Shown piece by piece: positions 34,169 to 46,264 of a stretch of 64,000 nucleotides of DNA. This stretch comes from Chlorella sorokiniana (taxonomy: Eukaryota > Chlorophyta > Trebouxiophyceae > Chlorellales > Chlorellaceae). The DNA is taken from contig CP084619.1 in assembly GCA_025917655.1 (NCBI GenBank), positions 2,461,001 through 2,525,000 on the forward strand, given 5' to 3'. A model generated the notes under the pieces. That model saw only the letters and a program-made list of their open reading frames with translations, ran no database searches and was not told the origin of the DNA. How positions within the stretch are numbered: the first letter of the stretch is position 1; each line of letters starts with the position of its first letter. A program made the translations under genes and the position numbers.

Positions 34169-35161
34169 TGACTGAGGATGCTGCTTGGTGTCTTGTGTTG
34201 TTCTGCTTGTCTGCTGGCACGGTGCTCTCCGTTTGTTTCTGTAACTGCTGTGTTCCACGGGTTGCTGCAGCATGACTACAAACGCTGGGCAGCCACCTGG
34301 GCCGTCCATGTAGGCCGACTTGCAGGCCTAAGCCAAGGACTATAATTATGTATGATTGAAACCGTCGATTGTATAAAAGCACTGGATTGCGCAGGGCTTC
34401 TGCGGAACTGCAGGACGTGTGCGCCCGCCTTTTCATGTAGCAAGGCACCCAAAACCGTAAGAAGGCATGGTTGCTGAGACTATAGTAGGTATCAATGCTT
34501 ACATGTCTACTCAGACTTTGCTTGTCAGTGTCTCGGCATTGAGGCGCACAGCATTGGCGGCACCCTCAGCCGGCTGTATCGGCAATCCGCAAAGGTCTTC
34601 AATCCCATCCAGCATACATCGTAAATTGCTTATGGCCAATGCTGGGCAAGCAGGCACATGGGCAACAGGCACAGCTTGGCTCCTGCACTTTCGCGTCTGG
34701 CTACCGCGAAGTACTTTGGCAACCGCTTTGTCAGACAGGTCGCCCGACACTAGTTTGCATTCATTTTCTTCTCCTTGTCGTTGGCCGCCTTGGGGCAAGG
34801 GGCGGTTGAAGAGCAGTGTCTGGATCAATATATGGCTGCCGCCTTCGCCCAGCTGCATGGCCGTCGCTAGTTTGTGCAGTAGGCCTCCGCTGTAGACATG
34901 CTGCGGGGGGTGGCGCAGCCTCAGCTGACGCCTCGGCACCGGCCCGGTGTCGGCGGCAGCCGGCTGCGCGACGCGGCAGTCTGGGTAGGAGCGGAGGGCT
35001 CGTTCAGCAAGGAGCCACAGAAGCGGTGAGGAGGACCGCTCAAGCAGGCATACCCAGGATACTGAGGCTTCATTCCTTGCAGTTGCTTCTCGCGGACTTG
35101 TGACAGTTGGCCAGGCAGGCCAGCACCCCCAGCTGCTGCCAGCTGCGTCCCCTTGGCCCCC
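34169..35161. other. Intergenic region with a doubtful minus-strand frame
   Basis: About 1 kb of lower GC between two rightward genes. A 142-codon minus-strand frame (34939-34511) includes ATAMQLGEGGSHILIQTLLF and LRCMLDGIEDLCGLPIQPAE, not obviously random, but its first codon is GTG and no family is recognised. It could be a small gene or chance. The sulfotransferase promoter must lie in the right part. Confidence 0.3.
34240..34244 (+). terminator. Candidate TGTAA signal (F-box/YccV gene)
   Basis: TGTAA 72 bp after the stop codon at 34168, in T-rich sequence. Confidence 0.5.
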
Positions 35162-38100
35162 ATGCGCAGCCCCCGGCTGAACGGCGGGCTGATGGTCATG
35201 GTCATCGCACTGGCGCTGGTGGTTTTAGTGTCCTTTGCAGCCTTCAGCCGAGACAATGGCAGGGCTGCCAACTGGCAGTCGCTGCCCGGCAGTCGTGATG
35301 TTGCCGACGTCTTGTAAGCACCCAGGCAGCCGGCGGTGCAGCTGAGCCTTTGGCGGCGCGCTGCTTCCTTTGCTTAGCAGATCGCTGTTGTGACTGGTTG
35401 CCCTAGCGTGGCCAGCTTGGGGCATGATTGCAACAACGTTCCCCTTTGAGGCCGCCACAACAGCTATTGGCGGCAGGCACCGCCTCCTCAACCGCCGCCA
35501 GCCAGCAGTACGCCCTCACCCCTGTACTGCTCTGCCCTGCAGGCCGGGTAGGCGCCATCGCAAGCTGGAGCGTGAGCCTCAGGTGCAGCAGGGGCAGTTG
35601 GACATTGATGGCGGCGGCGAGCAAAGGCTGGCCGCTGCTGTGGATGCTGAGCTGGCGGCAGAAGATGGCCTGATGCTGGCGGTTGATCACAAAGGGCACG
35701 CTGCAGACAGTTCTAATGCTGCAGCAACCGCCGCCGAAGCTACAGAGCGAGGTGCAGACGTTGCAGGCGCGGCCGTGGCGCAGCAGCAGCAGCAGGAGCA
35801 GGAGCAGCAAGCGGGGGAAGAGGATCAGCCAGCCGAGGGGGACGCTGGGAACGATGCGCAGCCGAAAGTCGTGCCAGAAAGCGAAGCGGATGTCACGCAG
35901 CAGGACGGTGGGGCGGCGGATGCCGCAGCCGACGAGTACGAAACCTTGCAGGCGTCTGATGGGCAGCAGAGCCCCGGCGAGCGGCGCAAGAAGTCGCCGT
36001 ACCAGGTTGCGCTGGAGCGCTGCGACACGCTGGCCTGCCTGCGTGAGGCGGCCGCAGGACAGAAGCGGTACAAGGGGCAGTACCTCTTCCCTCACTTCCT
36101 GATCATCGGCTGGCAGAAGTGCGCCACCACCAGCCTGTTCCACCACCTCAAGGACCACCCCAGCGTGCTCATGCCAGTAGAGAAGGTGCGCCCCCTGCCG
36201 CCTGGCGAGCTTGCCCCCAACGCCACCCCACCCCGCTGAGCGGCGGCAAGGCCGCAGTCCACGGCTGCGGCAGTGCCAGCGGGGCGGCTATGTGGCTGCG
36301 CTGCCTGGCTGCCGCCGCTCCTGCTGCCGCTACCTGGCGCTCGGCTGCAGGCTGCCAAGCTGCTGCGGACCTCTGTGTGCCGTGCCTGCTGCAGGAGCCA
36401 GAGTTTTTCAGTTACGACTGCAATTACGACCCGCTGGGCTGTTCGCCAGAGGCGCAGAAGGAGTACATCGATGAGGTGGGCTGCACGGTGTGGTTGCCGT
36501 GGTGTGGTGCGACTTTGATAGACGGTGCAGCAGCATCGAGATGGGTACGGGCACCTGCGTACGGCCGGCGCGCAAATGATGCGTGGACTAGAAGGGACCT
36601 AGGATGCTGATCAGAGGCGCTGGGCTCGATGCACACGCCGCCTGGCTTCAACCCATGCTGCCTTGCAGACGCTGCACCTGGGGCGCGTGCTGCGTCACAA
36701 CCTGGGGGCCGCCATGTTTGAGGGCTCCACCCACTATGCGCGCGAGGGCCACCGCCTCACCCCCTCCAACACCACTTTCGCCCGGAGCTTGTATGAGGTG
36801 GGAGGCAGCTGAGGACGGCCGGGTGGGGCAGGTGTCAGTGTGTGTGTGAAAGTGTGAAGTGTGTGTGTGTGCATGCACACACTCACAGACGACGTGCAGA
36901 GATGGCAGGCTTAATTGCCCAGCCTGCCAAGCGCTGGGCCTCACCACCACAGCTCGGCTTGGCAAGGCTCGCGGGGGGCTGTAGCATTTGCTTTTGCACG
37001 TGCTGTTGCTGACGCAGCGCCCCCGCCCTGCCCCTCCACAGGTCTTCCCCTGGGTCAGGCTGATCGCTTCCATGCGGGAGCCCATCAGGCACGCCCATCC
37101 CGCACCCTCCCGTCCAGCCTGCACTCTTGCTTCCAGCCTGCATGCCCGCCTGCTCCCTGCACAGTTGCCCCAGGCATGCGAGAGCACCAGGCCGCTGCGC
37201 CGCTCGCTCACTCGTGCTGCCGCCTTCATGTGTCCCTGCTTCACCTGGCCCCCTGGCCCCTGCAGCCGCTACCTGTCCATGCTGGGCCACAACCTGGACA
37301 AGAACACGTACACCTGCCTGAACAAGTGCGCTGGGGCCGTTGAGCCTTTGGTTGCCGTTGGACGACGCGGGCGCTGTGCCTGCATGCCCTCCTGCTGCCC
37401 CCAACAGTCTGCTGCTGCTGAGCACGCTGACCCTCGCTTTAGACTTCCAAAACTAATTCCTTGCCTTGTTCCCCATCCATCACTCCCACCCACAAACATC
37501 GAGCCTTCTTGACCAACCCTTAACGCCTGCCCGCCCGCCCGCCCGCCCGCCCCCCCGCATCCCACCTCGCAGGCACGACTCCCTCTTTGAGTGCCTGGAG
37601 CTGGAGTTGCCCTGGAACAACTACTCTGCACCCGTGCAGGCCTGGCTGGATGCCTTCCCGCGGCGCCAGCTCCTGCTGCTGCAGTACGAGCGCCTCACCG
37701 ACCCCGACCAGGAGGCGGCGCACCTGCACATCGTCAAGAGGTGGGCGGCGCAGGCTGGCCGGCGTGGGGTGCCGTCGAGAGGGCTGGGGCTTGACTGCAT
37801 CTCGCGCTTATGACGTGCGGCAAAGTGCCGTCCAGCAGGGAGGGCACGGCTGCGGCCCCGGCTCAGGGCGCTGCGTGGGCACCCTCCTGCGCCGGCGACC
37901 CTCCCAAGCAGCTGCGTCCTCAGTCCAGCTGGCACCGCCGTCCTTGCTTGCCTCGCCCGCCTGCAGCTTCCTGGGCATCGACCCGGAGCTGCCTGCCGGC
38001 CACCTGGGCCACAGCAACACGCGTGCCAACCGGCTGGGCCACGAGGTGGGTGCCGCGCCGCTGGGCAGGCTGAGTGGTCGCTGAGCAGGCTGCGTGGCAG

Positions 38101-38662
38101 CTGGGCGGCAGCGCGGTTGTTGGAGGGGGCTGGCCATGCCAGGGTGGAAACGCAGGCGGGGGGCTGGCAGGCGGGGGCAATGCTGATCCAGGTGTGCACC
38201 GCCCCTGCTGGAGCCTCCCCCGCCCTCCCCTGCTGATTGCACCACCCGCCGCCACCCTTGCCAAACCCTGCCACGCAATTCAGCCCGAGGGTTGGCCCAT
38301 GAAGAAGTGGCAGTACCAGCGGCTGGTCGAGGTCGTGCGCTCTGACGTGCAGAGGTGGGGAGGGGGGCTGGCGTGCAGCGTTGGTGCCCCTCTATGCGCC
38401 TGGATGCATGCCTGTGCCCCGCCCCTGCGCCTCTCCGCTGGGCCCACCCCACCCCTGTGCATGCCAGCCAGGGTTGCGTCCGTTGCACCCACCTTACTGC
38501 TCACTGTTTGCCTGCCTTGGCTGCTGCTGTGCTTGCAGGTTGATGGGCATCCTGAAGCAGCACGGGCTGGGGGACCCCACAGAATGGATGACGGCCTGGG
38601 AGGAGGCCTGGCAGGCCAACCTGGATGCCTGCGATGCAGAGGGCAACTGTTCCGTACATTGA
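35162..38662 (+). CDS. Type II membrane sulfotransferase, heparan-sulfate-sulfotransferase-like
   Basis: ATG 35162 opens a short basic head and one signal anchor (LMVMVIALALVVLVSFAAFS), typical of a Golgi type II enzyme. An acidic, Ala/Gln-rich stem of about 150 residues follows. The catalytic domain begins FPHFLIIGWQKCATTSLFHH, with the 5'-phosphosulfate loop QKCATTS, then LKDHPSVLMPVEK. Later exons: EFFSYDCNYDPLGCSPEAQK, MFEGSTHYAREGHRLTPSN, VRLIASMREPI joined to SRYLSMLGHNLDKNTYTC (3'-phosphate motif), AWLDAFPRRQLLLLQYERLT, LGHSNTRANRLGHE, EGWPMKKWQYQRLVEVVR and LMGILKQHGLGDPTEWM, ending at 38662. About ten exons. It transfers sulfate from PAPS, probably to a wall or secreted polysaccharide; the acceptor is unknown. 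Confidence 0.87.
36837..36873 (+). repeat. GT-rich microsatellite in sulfotransferase intron
   Basis: Imperfect run of GTGTGTGTGT units directly behind the exon ending FARSLYE. Intronic. Confidence 0.7.
37528..37557 (+). repeat. (CCCG)n tract before an acceptor in sulfotransferase gene
   Basis: About six CCGC units ending in a C7 run, 17 bp before the acceptor of the exon encoding HDSLFECLELELPW. It probably serves as the pyrimidine-rich tract. Confidence 0.85.
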
Positions 38663-39374
38663 GGGAGCTGTGTCATCCGCTGAGTGACGCCCAGCCACGC
38701 AAAGCAACCCGGCCAGTGTGGGCGTCGCGCGCTGCGCCCAAGCACGCAGTTCACCTTGAAGGGCCGAGGTGGAATGGTCACATCCCGCGCCCCCAAAACA
38801 CATCTATGAACCCAACATTCTTTGCCCTGCTGGCCGGATATATCGCCGGCTGTAGGGCTGTTTCCTGCTCAACGTGACTGCGAATGGCACCTCCAAGCCG
38901 CCCCAGTTTTGGCAGGTCACGCTATCTGTTGCTAGCAATGTTCAGGTCAGCTCAGGCTGTCCGCTGCGCTTTTCTGACAAGTTCGAATCTCTTGTCACCG
39001 CACTGCAACAACACTCTGCTGAGGGCCGTTTGGCACAGGGCTGCCGGTCGTGGAGGTTGGGAGCGGCAGAGGGAGATGCGGCCCGCCAATTGACGCGCTG
39101 TCAAGCTAGCCAAGCTGTTTTGAATCGTCATCGTGAGAACTGGTACCTAAGCATGACCCTTGAGACGGTCCAGGGGTCGGCATATCGAGGGGTGGAGCCC
39201 TCGTGGGAGTGAACGGAGATGAGCGGAGGTCTTCTTCGCCCTGCCAGTTGGCGCCAGGTTGCAAGTCATCGATGAGGATGGCGCGGACATCTTTTACACC
39301 CAGCAGTAAAGATTCAGTTGGATTTAGCACAGGTTGGGGCGTTCCAGGGCACGCCCCTACGAGCTGTGACCCCG
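38663..39374. other. Intergenic region, sulfotransferase 3' side / DJ-1 promoter
   Basis: About 710 bp, lower GC. A plus-strand frame of about 110 codons (38874-39212) has no ATG of its own at the start and no recognisable family, so I do not call it. Confidence 0.35.
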
Positions 39375-40919
39375 ATGGCTGGTGCGCGCCTCCTGCTGCT
39401 GGCGGGAGATTACGTGGAGGACTATGAGGTTTATGGAATTATGTTGTGGGCTGTCGTCGATCGCTTGCTAGGGGTTTGCGGGACTGACGATGTATTAGAG
39501 TATCAGCAGCCTCCAGCCCTGTTTTAGTGAACTGTAAGACTTTTTGCCAGCGGAAATGGCGCCCGTGCGCCGGGTGGAGGCCAGGTGCATGTCATGGCTG
39601 TGCCGCCAGTTGCCGCCGCGTGACAGCTTGCAATCATGCAGTGTTCATTGAGCTAGTAGCTTGCTTCCGCCGACGGTTGGCCTGTGAGCCTCTTGCAGGT
39701 GATGGTGCCATTCCAGGCCTTGCAAATGGTTGGCTTCCAGGTGGATGCCGTCTGCCCCGGCAAGAAGGCGGGCGACACCTGTCGCACTGCCGTGCATGAC
39801 TTTGAGGTGAGGCTGAGGGGCGTCGCCCGCTCCGCGCCCTCTGGCATGCGGGCTGCTGCGTCCGCTGCCGGCACGCCTGCCCGCCCTCCAGGGCGGCGCG
39901 ATTGATGCCTTCATCAGCTTACCTGCGACCGCTGTGCAGGGCGACCAGACCTACTCTGAAAAGCCTGGCCACAACTTTGCTTTGAACTACGACTTTGACG
40001 AGGTGCAGCTGGACAACTACGCCGGCCTGGTGATCCCCGGGTGCGCGCCACAGGGTCCCCGCTTGTAGTGCGCATGGAGAGGCGTGGGGCACAAGCTCGC
40101 TGCACACCAGCTGTTCACGCAGCGTGTCCCCAGCACCTCACACGACCGTGCCCTTCCCGCTGCTGGGACCCCGCTGCATGACCAGCTTGTGTGCTGCCAG
40201 CCCCGTGCCCTGTTGGCCTCACAGCCAGTCGACCGCGCTGAGCAAGTGCTGGCCTGCCGGCAAGTCTGCATGACGGCTGCCGCGTCACCTGCACGGCCTC
40301 TTCTCGCAGCGGGCGCGCCCCGAGTACCTGCGCCTCAACCCAAAGGTTTTGGACGTCGTGAAGCACTTCATGGCGGCCAACAAGCCGGTGGCAGCCATCT
40401 GCCACGGCGCACAGCTGCTGGCGGCGGCGGGTGAGGCGGCGCGCAGCGCTGCCGCCAAACGGCATCGGGTGTCCGGCTGGAGAGGCTCCGGCTGCTGGGC
40501 CTGGGAACACAGCGAGCTCATGTCGCCGTCCCTGCTCCTCGCAGGCGTGCTGAGCGGGCGCACCTGCACAGCGTACCCGGCCTGCGGGCCCGAGGTGGCG
40601 GCGGCTGGTGGGCAGCACCGCGAGGTGGCAGCCAGCGAGGTGGTGGTGGATGGAAACCTGGTGGGTGGGTGGGTGGGGCTGATGGTGGTTGTCTGCACGT
40701 GTGGGTGGGTGCTGTTGGCGGTGGCGTGGTCAGTGCGCCCAGGCACCACGCTTCAGTTTTGTTGGCGGGAACCATGCTGCTGTTTGGCCTGCCAGCTGCC
40801 TTGCCATCAAGGTGATGCTGGCCCCGTCGCCGCAGGTCACCGCCCCCGCCTGGCCCGCGCACCCAAAGTGGCTGGCCGCCTTCATCGACATCCTGGGCTA
40901 CAGGGTGGTGCCCAAGTGA
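39375..40919 (+). CDS. DJ-1/PfpI family protein, single-domain
   Basis: Class I glutamine-amidotransferase-like fold; relatives act as glyoxalase III, deglycase or stress protein. Exon 1 (ATG 39375) gives [18 protein letters not shown], including the conserved acidic residue, and joins [20 protein letters not shown] at 39700. Then [20 protein letters not shown] and [28 protein letters not shown] and [17 protein letters not shown] with the nucleophile Cys in [32 protein letters not shown], and [20 protein letters not shown] ending VVPK at 40919. About 195 residues, one domain; plant DJ-1D-type proteins usually carry two in tandem. Six to seven exons. No transit peptide is obvious. Confidence 0.92.
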
Positions 40920-41174
40920 GGGCAGGGGGCGGGGCAGGACAGCCCCGGGCAGCCCTGCTGCTCACCCCACGTCTGCGTGTCTCGTACCTCGGGCTGCAAT
41001 GAGAGAGCGGGGTCGAAACAGGCCAAAGGCAGACGGAGGCCAAACGCGCAATGTTCAAGAAGGTGCATGCGCCAGGGTGCGGAGCTTTGTTGTGAGGATG
41101 TGAATCCAGCTCAAGATGGATTGACGCTCTGGTGCATCGTCGACCAGCACGCGGGCACGGCGGTATCCTGGCCA

Positions 41175-41530
41175 TCAGTTGCCGGCGCGGTTCTGAGCCT
41201 GTGCCCGCTGCCGCGCCAGCTCGTTCACCTCGGCCGACAAGTGGTCCACCTGCGTGGACAGCTGGTCCACATGCTCCAGCACATGGTCCAGCTGCTCCAC
41301 CACCCGGCCCAGCTGCACCACGATACGGGCCAGTTGAGCGCTGATATCGTCGCCAGCAGCTGCTGCAGCGATTTGAAAGAACTCACAAGACAAAACAAAG
41401 CTTTCGGCACAAGGGGAGAATGACCATGAGCAGCTGGACATGCAGAGATTAGCATGCAGTGTCACACACCATGCAGCGTCGATGCCACTACAGCATGCTG
41501 TAAACGGCGGCCTCCGCCACATGCTGGTCC
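41175..41530 (-). CDS. Small coiled-coil protein, exon structure unresolved
   Basis: Unrecognised. The clearest exon (about 41370-41175) gives AAAGDDISAQLARIVVQLGR followed by VVEQLDHVLEHVDQLSTQVD and HLSAEVNELARQ, with hydrophobic residues at heptad positions through about 50 residues: a parallel coiled coil. It ends NRAGN and a stop at 41175 and is preceded by a good CTGCAG acceptor. An upstream exon near 41535-41485 could encode MEDQHVAEAAVYSML, but the frame of the join does not close cleanly. The size suggests a subunit of a small coiled-coil complex; no family can be named. It converges with the DJ-1 gene. Confidence 0.45.
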
Positions 41531-42061
41531 TCCATAGAACCCTTGCCTGCAATGAAGGAGGATGACAGCATTTTAAAACATGCATCAGCATATGAGGCCT
41601 GCACCTGGCAGGCATGCATTTCGGCACACGCAGGGTGCTGTCGCCTGGCGGGTGGCCAGCTCTTGCACATGGCACCGCACTCAGCGACTCACGACATCGC
41701 TACAGGACGTCGTACTCGTATTTCACTGCTTGAGCTACATCCCCCGCAGTTGGCGGCACTCCCGGCTGTTCAGAAGGAGACATGCTCGGCGGCACAGCGG
41801 TTGGGGGCTGCAAAACCATGCCTGTAAGTCCATCTACGCGACGCCAAAGCGTGAAGGACCTCCAAGATATGCTTGCGGATGAAGGGCCTTGGAGCGCAAG
41901 GCGTAGTTGTCAGCGTGTTCCTCAGCCCTGGCTGCATCCTCGGCAGCAGTGCAACACTTGATGGCGCAGCACAAGCCATCAAATGCTTTGGGAATTGTGT
42001 TCAAAATGCGTCAGGCAGCAATCGTAAAGCAGCCCCTTTGAAACTAAATCGAGGACGTGCG
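41531..42061. other. Intergenic region or unplaced upstream exons
   Basis: About 530 bp between the coiled-coil gene and the SFSWAP-like stop. A minus-strand stretch near 41990-41830 reads ALRSKALHPQAYLGG after an acidic Ala/Glu helix and could be a first exon of the coiled-coil gene, but it has no ATG. Left uncalled. Confidence 0.3.
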
Positions 42062-45000
42062 CTAATGCCGCCGCCGCGAGCGGTCGGCGCTCCTGCGCCT
42101 GCGACGCTTCCGACTGCCGCTCCTGCTGCGGCTGCGGGCACGCCTGTGCCGTCCATGCCGACGGCTTCGCTTCTTGCCCCTGCTGTCGCTCCTGCTCCTG
42201 CCACGGCGCCGGCGTCGTCGCCGCGAGGACTGGCTCCCCTTGCTGCTGAGGCTGCTGCTGCTGCTGCTGCCGCCGCTGCTGCTACCTGACCTGCCGCGGC
42301 TGCGGCTGCGGCCTCTGCTGTCGTGGGCCGTGTTTTCTGACGGCGCAGGCGCACCTGCTGGGCCCGCTGCCAGTGTGGCTGCAATGCGCTCGCGGATCCT
42401 CTGCAGACCCTCTGCCGAAGCAGCAGCGCTGGCAGCCTGCGCCTGACCAGCGACAGGGCCTGGGGCTGGGTGCGCTCCAGCACCCCCTCGCCACTGTCGG
42501 CAAACGCCGCCCGCAGCTCTTTCATCGTCCCTGCCTGCGAGGGCGGCGGCTGCGCAGGAGGCTGCCCAGCTGGCCTCGCTCCAGCCCTCGCTGCCGCTGG
42601 CGCCTGCTGCTGGGCGGCAGCGGCGGCCGCCTGCTGTGGGCCAGTCGCGGCCTCCCCTGTAGCACCAGGCAGTGTGGAGCCTGACGCCGCTCGCCGCATG
42701 CGCAGCCGCAGCGCGAGACCTTCCATGGTGTCTACCGGGGCAGAGCCAGGCACCTCTTTGGCTTCCTGGCTCGGCGTTGCCATTGAGGGATGCGGCGCAT
42801 CCTCGGACAGGAACGCTCGCCGGTGCTGCGCCACCTCAGCCAGGTGGAGCTGCCGCTGGCGCGCCGCCTCCAACGCCGCAGCCTGCTGCCGCTGCGACAG
42901 CAGCTCCGCGCGCGCCTGCAGGTGGGTGGTGTGCTCTGAACACGAGGTTGAAAGCACAGGCCTGACCCATACGGACGTGGGAGAAGAGAGAGGTGGCACG
43001 CGGCGGCAATCCAGGCGGAGCGGCAGAGCGGCAGCAGCCCACAACAGAGCGGCAGCAGAGCTGCAAGCCCACCTGCGCCGCTCCGCCTTGCGCTGCTCCT
43101 CCAGCTCAGCCTGCAGCCGAGCCTCTGCCTCCGCCTCGGCAGCCGCCGCCGCCTCCTCGGCCTCCCGCTGCTCCGCCTCCTGCGCAGCCTGGTCAGCTGG
43201 CTCGTTGCCGGGCTCAGCAGCGCCATGGGCAGCAGGGTCGGGCAATGGCTGGTCTGCGGCTGGCTGGTCGGCCGGGGCCCATCTGAAGGCGCAGCCTGCG
43301 GCTGCCGCTGCGGGATCTTGCCGGCAATCGAGGGGTTGGCCCTCAGCTTCAGGGCAGCTGCGGCCGCCCCTTTCTTGTCCAGCAGCCACGGCGGCAGCAC
43401 CCTCCTGGGAGCTCCCCGCCGCTGCCGCTGCCCCTGCGGCGGTGGCTTGCAGGGGCCGCACTTGCTCCACAGCAGCTTGCTGCGCTGCTGCTGGCAGGGG
43501 CTGCGCCTGTGCCGCTACGGCATCCTGCTGCGCCCGGGCTTGCCCCGACTCTCGCGCCGCCTCGGCCTCCGTGCTTGCCACAGCAGCGGCGCAGGCGGAA
43601 CGGGCCAGGGCGGCCGACAGGCGCCGAGCCTCAGCCGCCTCGCTGGCTTCTGCAGCGGCGGCGAGCAGGGCGTGCGCCTCCTCCTCACCCAGCGCCTCTC
43701 CCAACAGGGCCCTGCAACAACCAGCAGACTTGCTAAAATGCTGGAAACGCAAACAGCGCGGCCACAGCCGCCAGGCGGCCGGCAGCGAAGGGCAACAGGC
43801 ACCCCCCGCGGCGGCACTCGGCCGCGTTTGCCGCCTGCCCGCACCGGTAGTGTGAGTGGTGTGGGTGCGCGTGCTGCATGAAGGCAAAACGTCGGTTGCG
43901 CGCCTCCCGAGCCCGCACCACGGCTTCAAACGCAGCGCCGTTCTTCTGCAGCAGGCCATTCGGTGGCAGCAGCAGCATCGCGGGCTGTTCAGAAACCTTG
44001 CGTGAGGCGCGGCCCCACCATGGCGCGCCCGCCCCTCTGCCGTGATGGCCGGCCGGCGTGCCGGGAGCGGTGCAAGGAGCAGTGACGGGAGGTCAGTGGT
44101 TGGCCTTGGCCTCAAGGCGCTCCCGAGCTTTGGCATCAGCCTGGCCGGCATGATGCGCAGTGTGTGAAGGCCTGCAACGCCGCAGCTCCCCGCCCTTGGC
44201 GGCGGCGGCCTGCACAGGGCACTGGCTCTTGGGCCAACGCGCGTGCGGCACTGCCTTGCAATGAAGGCTGGACGCGTGTTGGTTGGGGGGGTGCAGGGGC
44301 AGCTGCGGCAGGCAGCGGAGCGTCAGGGGGTGGCAAGGCCCGCCGGGGCAGGACGCCAGAAAACCTTCCAGGTTGGACAAGGATAGAAGCCGTGGAGCGC
44401 ACCTGCACAAAGCGAACCAGCGTGCACATCACCGCCCACTTGTCGGTGGGCACGCCCGCAGGCGGGGGAAGCTCCAACGCGTGCCCTGCCGCGCCAGGCG
44501 CCGCCGCTGTGTCTCCCGCCGAAACGGCCGCCAGGGGCTGTGCGGCGCGTTGCGCTGCAGGGGGCTCTCCGTGGTGCTCCTGACGCGCCTCGACGCCATC
44601 CCGCTGCGGCTCCTCCTCGGCTGACTCGTCCTGCTGCTCCTGCCGCTCCCCGGGCTGCTGCTCCTGCCAGCTGTCGTCATACTGCCCCAGCATCTGCAGC
44701 GCGTCTGGCGGCAGCGGCAGCGCCGGCCCAAACTCCACGGCGGCCGCCTCCTCTGCCTGCTGCTCGGCCGAGGCTTGATCCTCCTGCTGCGGCTGCTGCT
44801 CCTGCGCTGCTGCTGCCAGGGAGTCGGGGGCGGCATCAATCTCTGCAGGGTTGCTCTCCAGCAGCCACCTGCGCCGCAGCATGGTACAGACTGCTCAACA
44901 CGGACAGCAAGGGGTGGGCAGGCTTTGGCACATTGCGCGATCCAGACACCCTTAATCCAGCCCGCTGCCTGGAGGCCAGGCATCGGCGGCGACCGTCCAC

Positions 45001-46264
45001 CCTGTGCCCCCACGCCGGCTGGCTGCCACTTGCACCACGGCCACCCACCTGTAGAAGGGGTGCAGGGCGTCTGCTGGGTCCAGGAACGCAAACACGGGGT
45101 CGCCCGCCCTCCGCACCCGCAGCAGCACTTCCAGCTGGGGCCCGCCCTCCCGCACAAACGCCGCCGTCTGGCGCATGACGCGGTACTGGCGTCGACCAGC
45201 GGGCAGCCGCCCTCGCAGCGCCTCTGGCACCGGGAACGGCGGCACGAAGGGCGCGTCATCCGCGGGAGGCTGCTGCTGCCCCTGAGGGACCTCAGCAGCG
45301 ACCTCAGCAGCGTCCTCGTGCGCCGGTTCAGCCGCAGCATAGGAGAAAGGCACGGCAGCGTACTGCCCGCTGCGCTCCTGCTCGTCCGCGCTGCCGCCCC
45401 CACCACCATAGTCAAACGGTATGGCGGCATGGCCGGCAGCTCCTGGCGGCAGAGGCGGGGGCGGCAGCGCGCCCTCGTAGCTCGGGACAGCGGGCGGGCC
45501 GCCGCTGCGCACGCCCTCGGCGGGCGGGAAGTACATGCGGCCAGTCGGCGGCAGCAGCCGGCCGTGCTGCTGCAGCTCGTGCTCCCGTGAGGGGTCCATG
45601 TCCCTGCGGGCACAAGCAGAAGGAGAAGGAGGTGGACGAAACGGCCCGGGCAGGGCGCTGCTCCAGCACGAGCTGACACATGGATGTTCTAGGCGCGATG
45701 TTGCCGAGCGGCACTCCACATGTGGCAGCGGTGAGAGGCCGTGTGCCACGTGCGCACCTGTACCGCTCGTAGTCCAGCTCCGCCTGGCTTGTGCCCTCCT
45801 CGGCCAGGGCAGCCGCATTGTCGTGGCCAGGCTGGTGGCGGCTGCGGGAGTGGGCGGAGGCCGCCATCGACAGCGAATCCAGCAGCAGCCTGCGCGCACA
45901 TGATGGAGGGCAGGCAGGGCCACTCACATTAAGGTGCCATTCCAGGTTGTGTTGGTGACAAAGGGTGGGCTGGGGTCGGGCACAACCGCTGCCGCACCCC
46001 TCACCGCGCATCCCATCTGTCTGCCAAGTCTTGCTCGTCGCCCCAGCATGGCACCAGCCCCTTGCCCTCCTCGATGTCTGACGCAGCCTGGGAGTCTTCG
46101 TGGATCTCGGAGGGCACGCCAAACACGGAGAGCCCCTCGCTGCAAGGCAGGGCCGTGAGCAAGCGTGAGTGTGGCGGCTGTTCCGGCGGCGCACGACAGC
46201 AGTGGCGGCGTGGGACAGGTGAATTATGGGCGCGCCCATACAAGTTTAAGGCAATTTCCAACAT
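42062..46264 (-). CDS. SFSWAP: SFSWAP-like splicing regulator (DRY_EERY, two SURP modules, RS tail)
   Basis: Homologue of suppressor-of-white-apricot, which controls splicing, including its own in flies. The N-terminal block LSVFGVPSEIHEDSQAASDI, EEGKGLVPCWGDEQDLADRW, then LDYERYRDMDPSREHELQQH, matches the DRY_EERY domain. SURP1: YRVMRQTAAFVREGGPQLEV then LLRVRRAGDPVFAFLDPADA and LHPFYRW. SURP2: LLQKNGAAFEAVVRAREARN then RRFAFMQHAHPHHSHY. Between and after them are long Ala/Gln/Glu coiled segments. The C-terminus is an RS domain (RGRSRSRGRSGSSGG; RKRRRRRSADRSRRRH, stop at 42062). Several exons. The first exon is uncertain: ATG 46264 reads in frame but includes a possible intron before CSEGLSVFGV. 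Confidence 0.85.

Noticed and set aside
34511-34939. A 142-codon minus-strand gene candidate
   Set aside because: The first codon is GTG and no family is visible; kept only as a note in the intergenic entry.
38874-39212. A 112-codon plus-strand gene candidate between sulfotransferase and DJ-1
   Set aside because: No ATG at its start, no splice context, no recognisable motif.
42470-43855. A 461-codon plus-strand frame opposite the same gene
   Set aside because: Low-complexity antisense shadow with no domain; the minus-strand SURP/RS protein explains the base pattern.
42001-44151. A 716-codon minus-strand open frame over the SFSWAP-like region
   Set aside because: The SURP and RS sequences that mark the real gene lie in other frames; this long frame is Ala/Gln-rich because GC-rich coding DNA leaves few stops.
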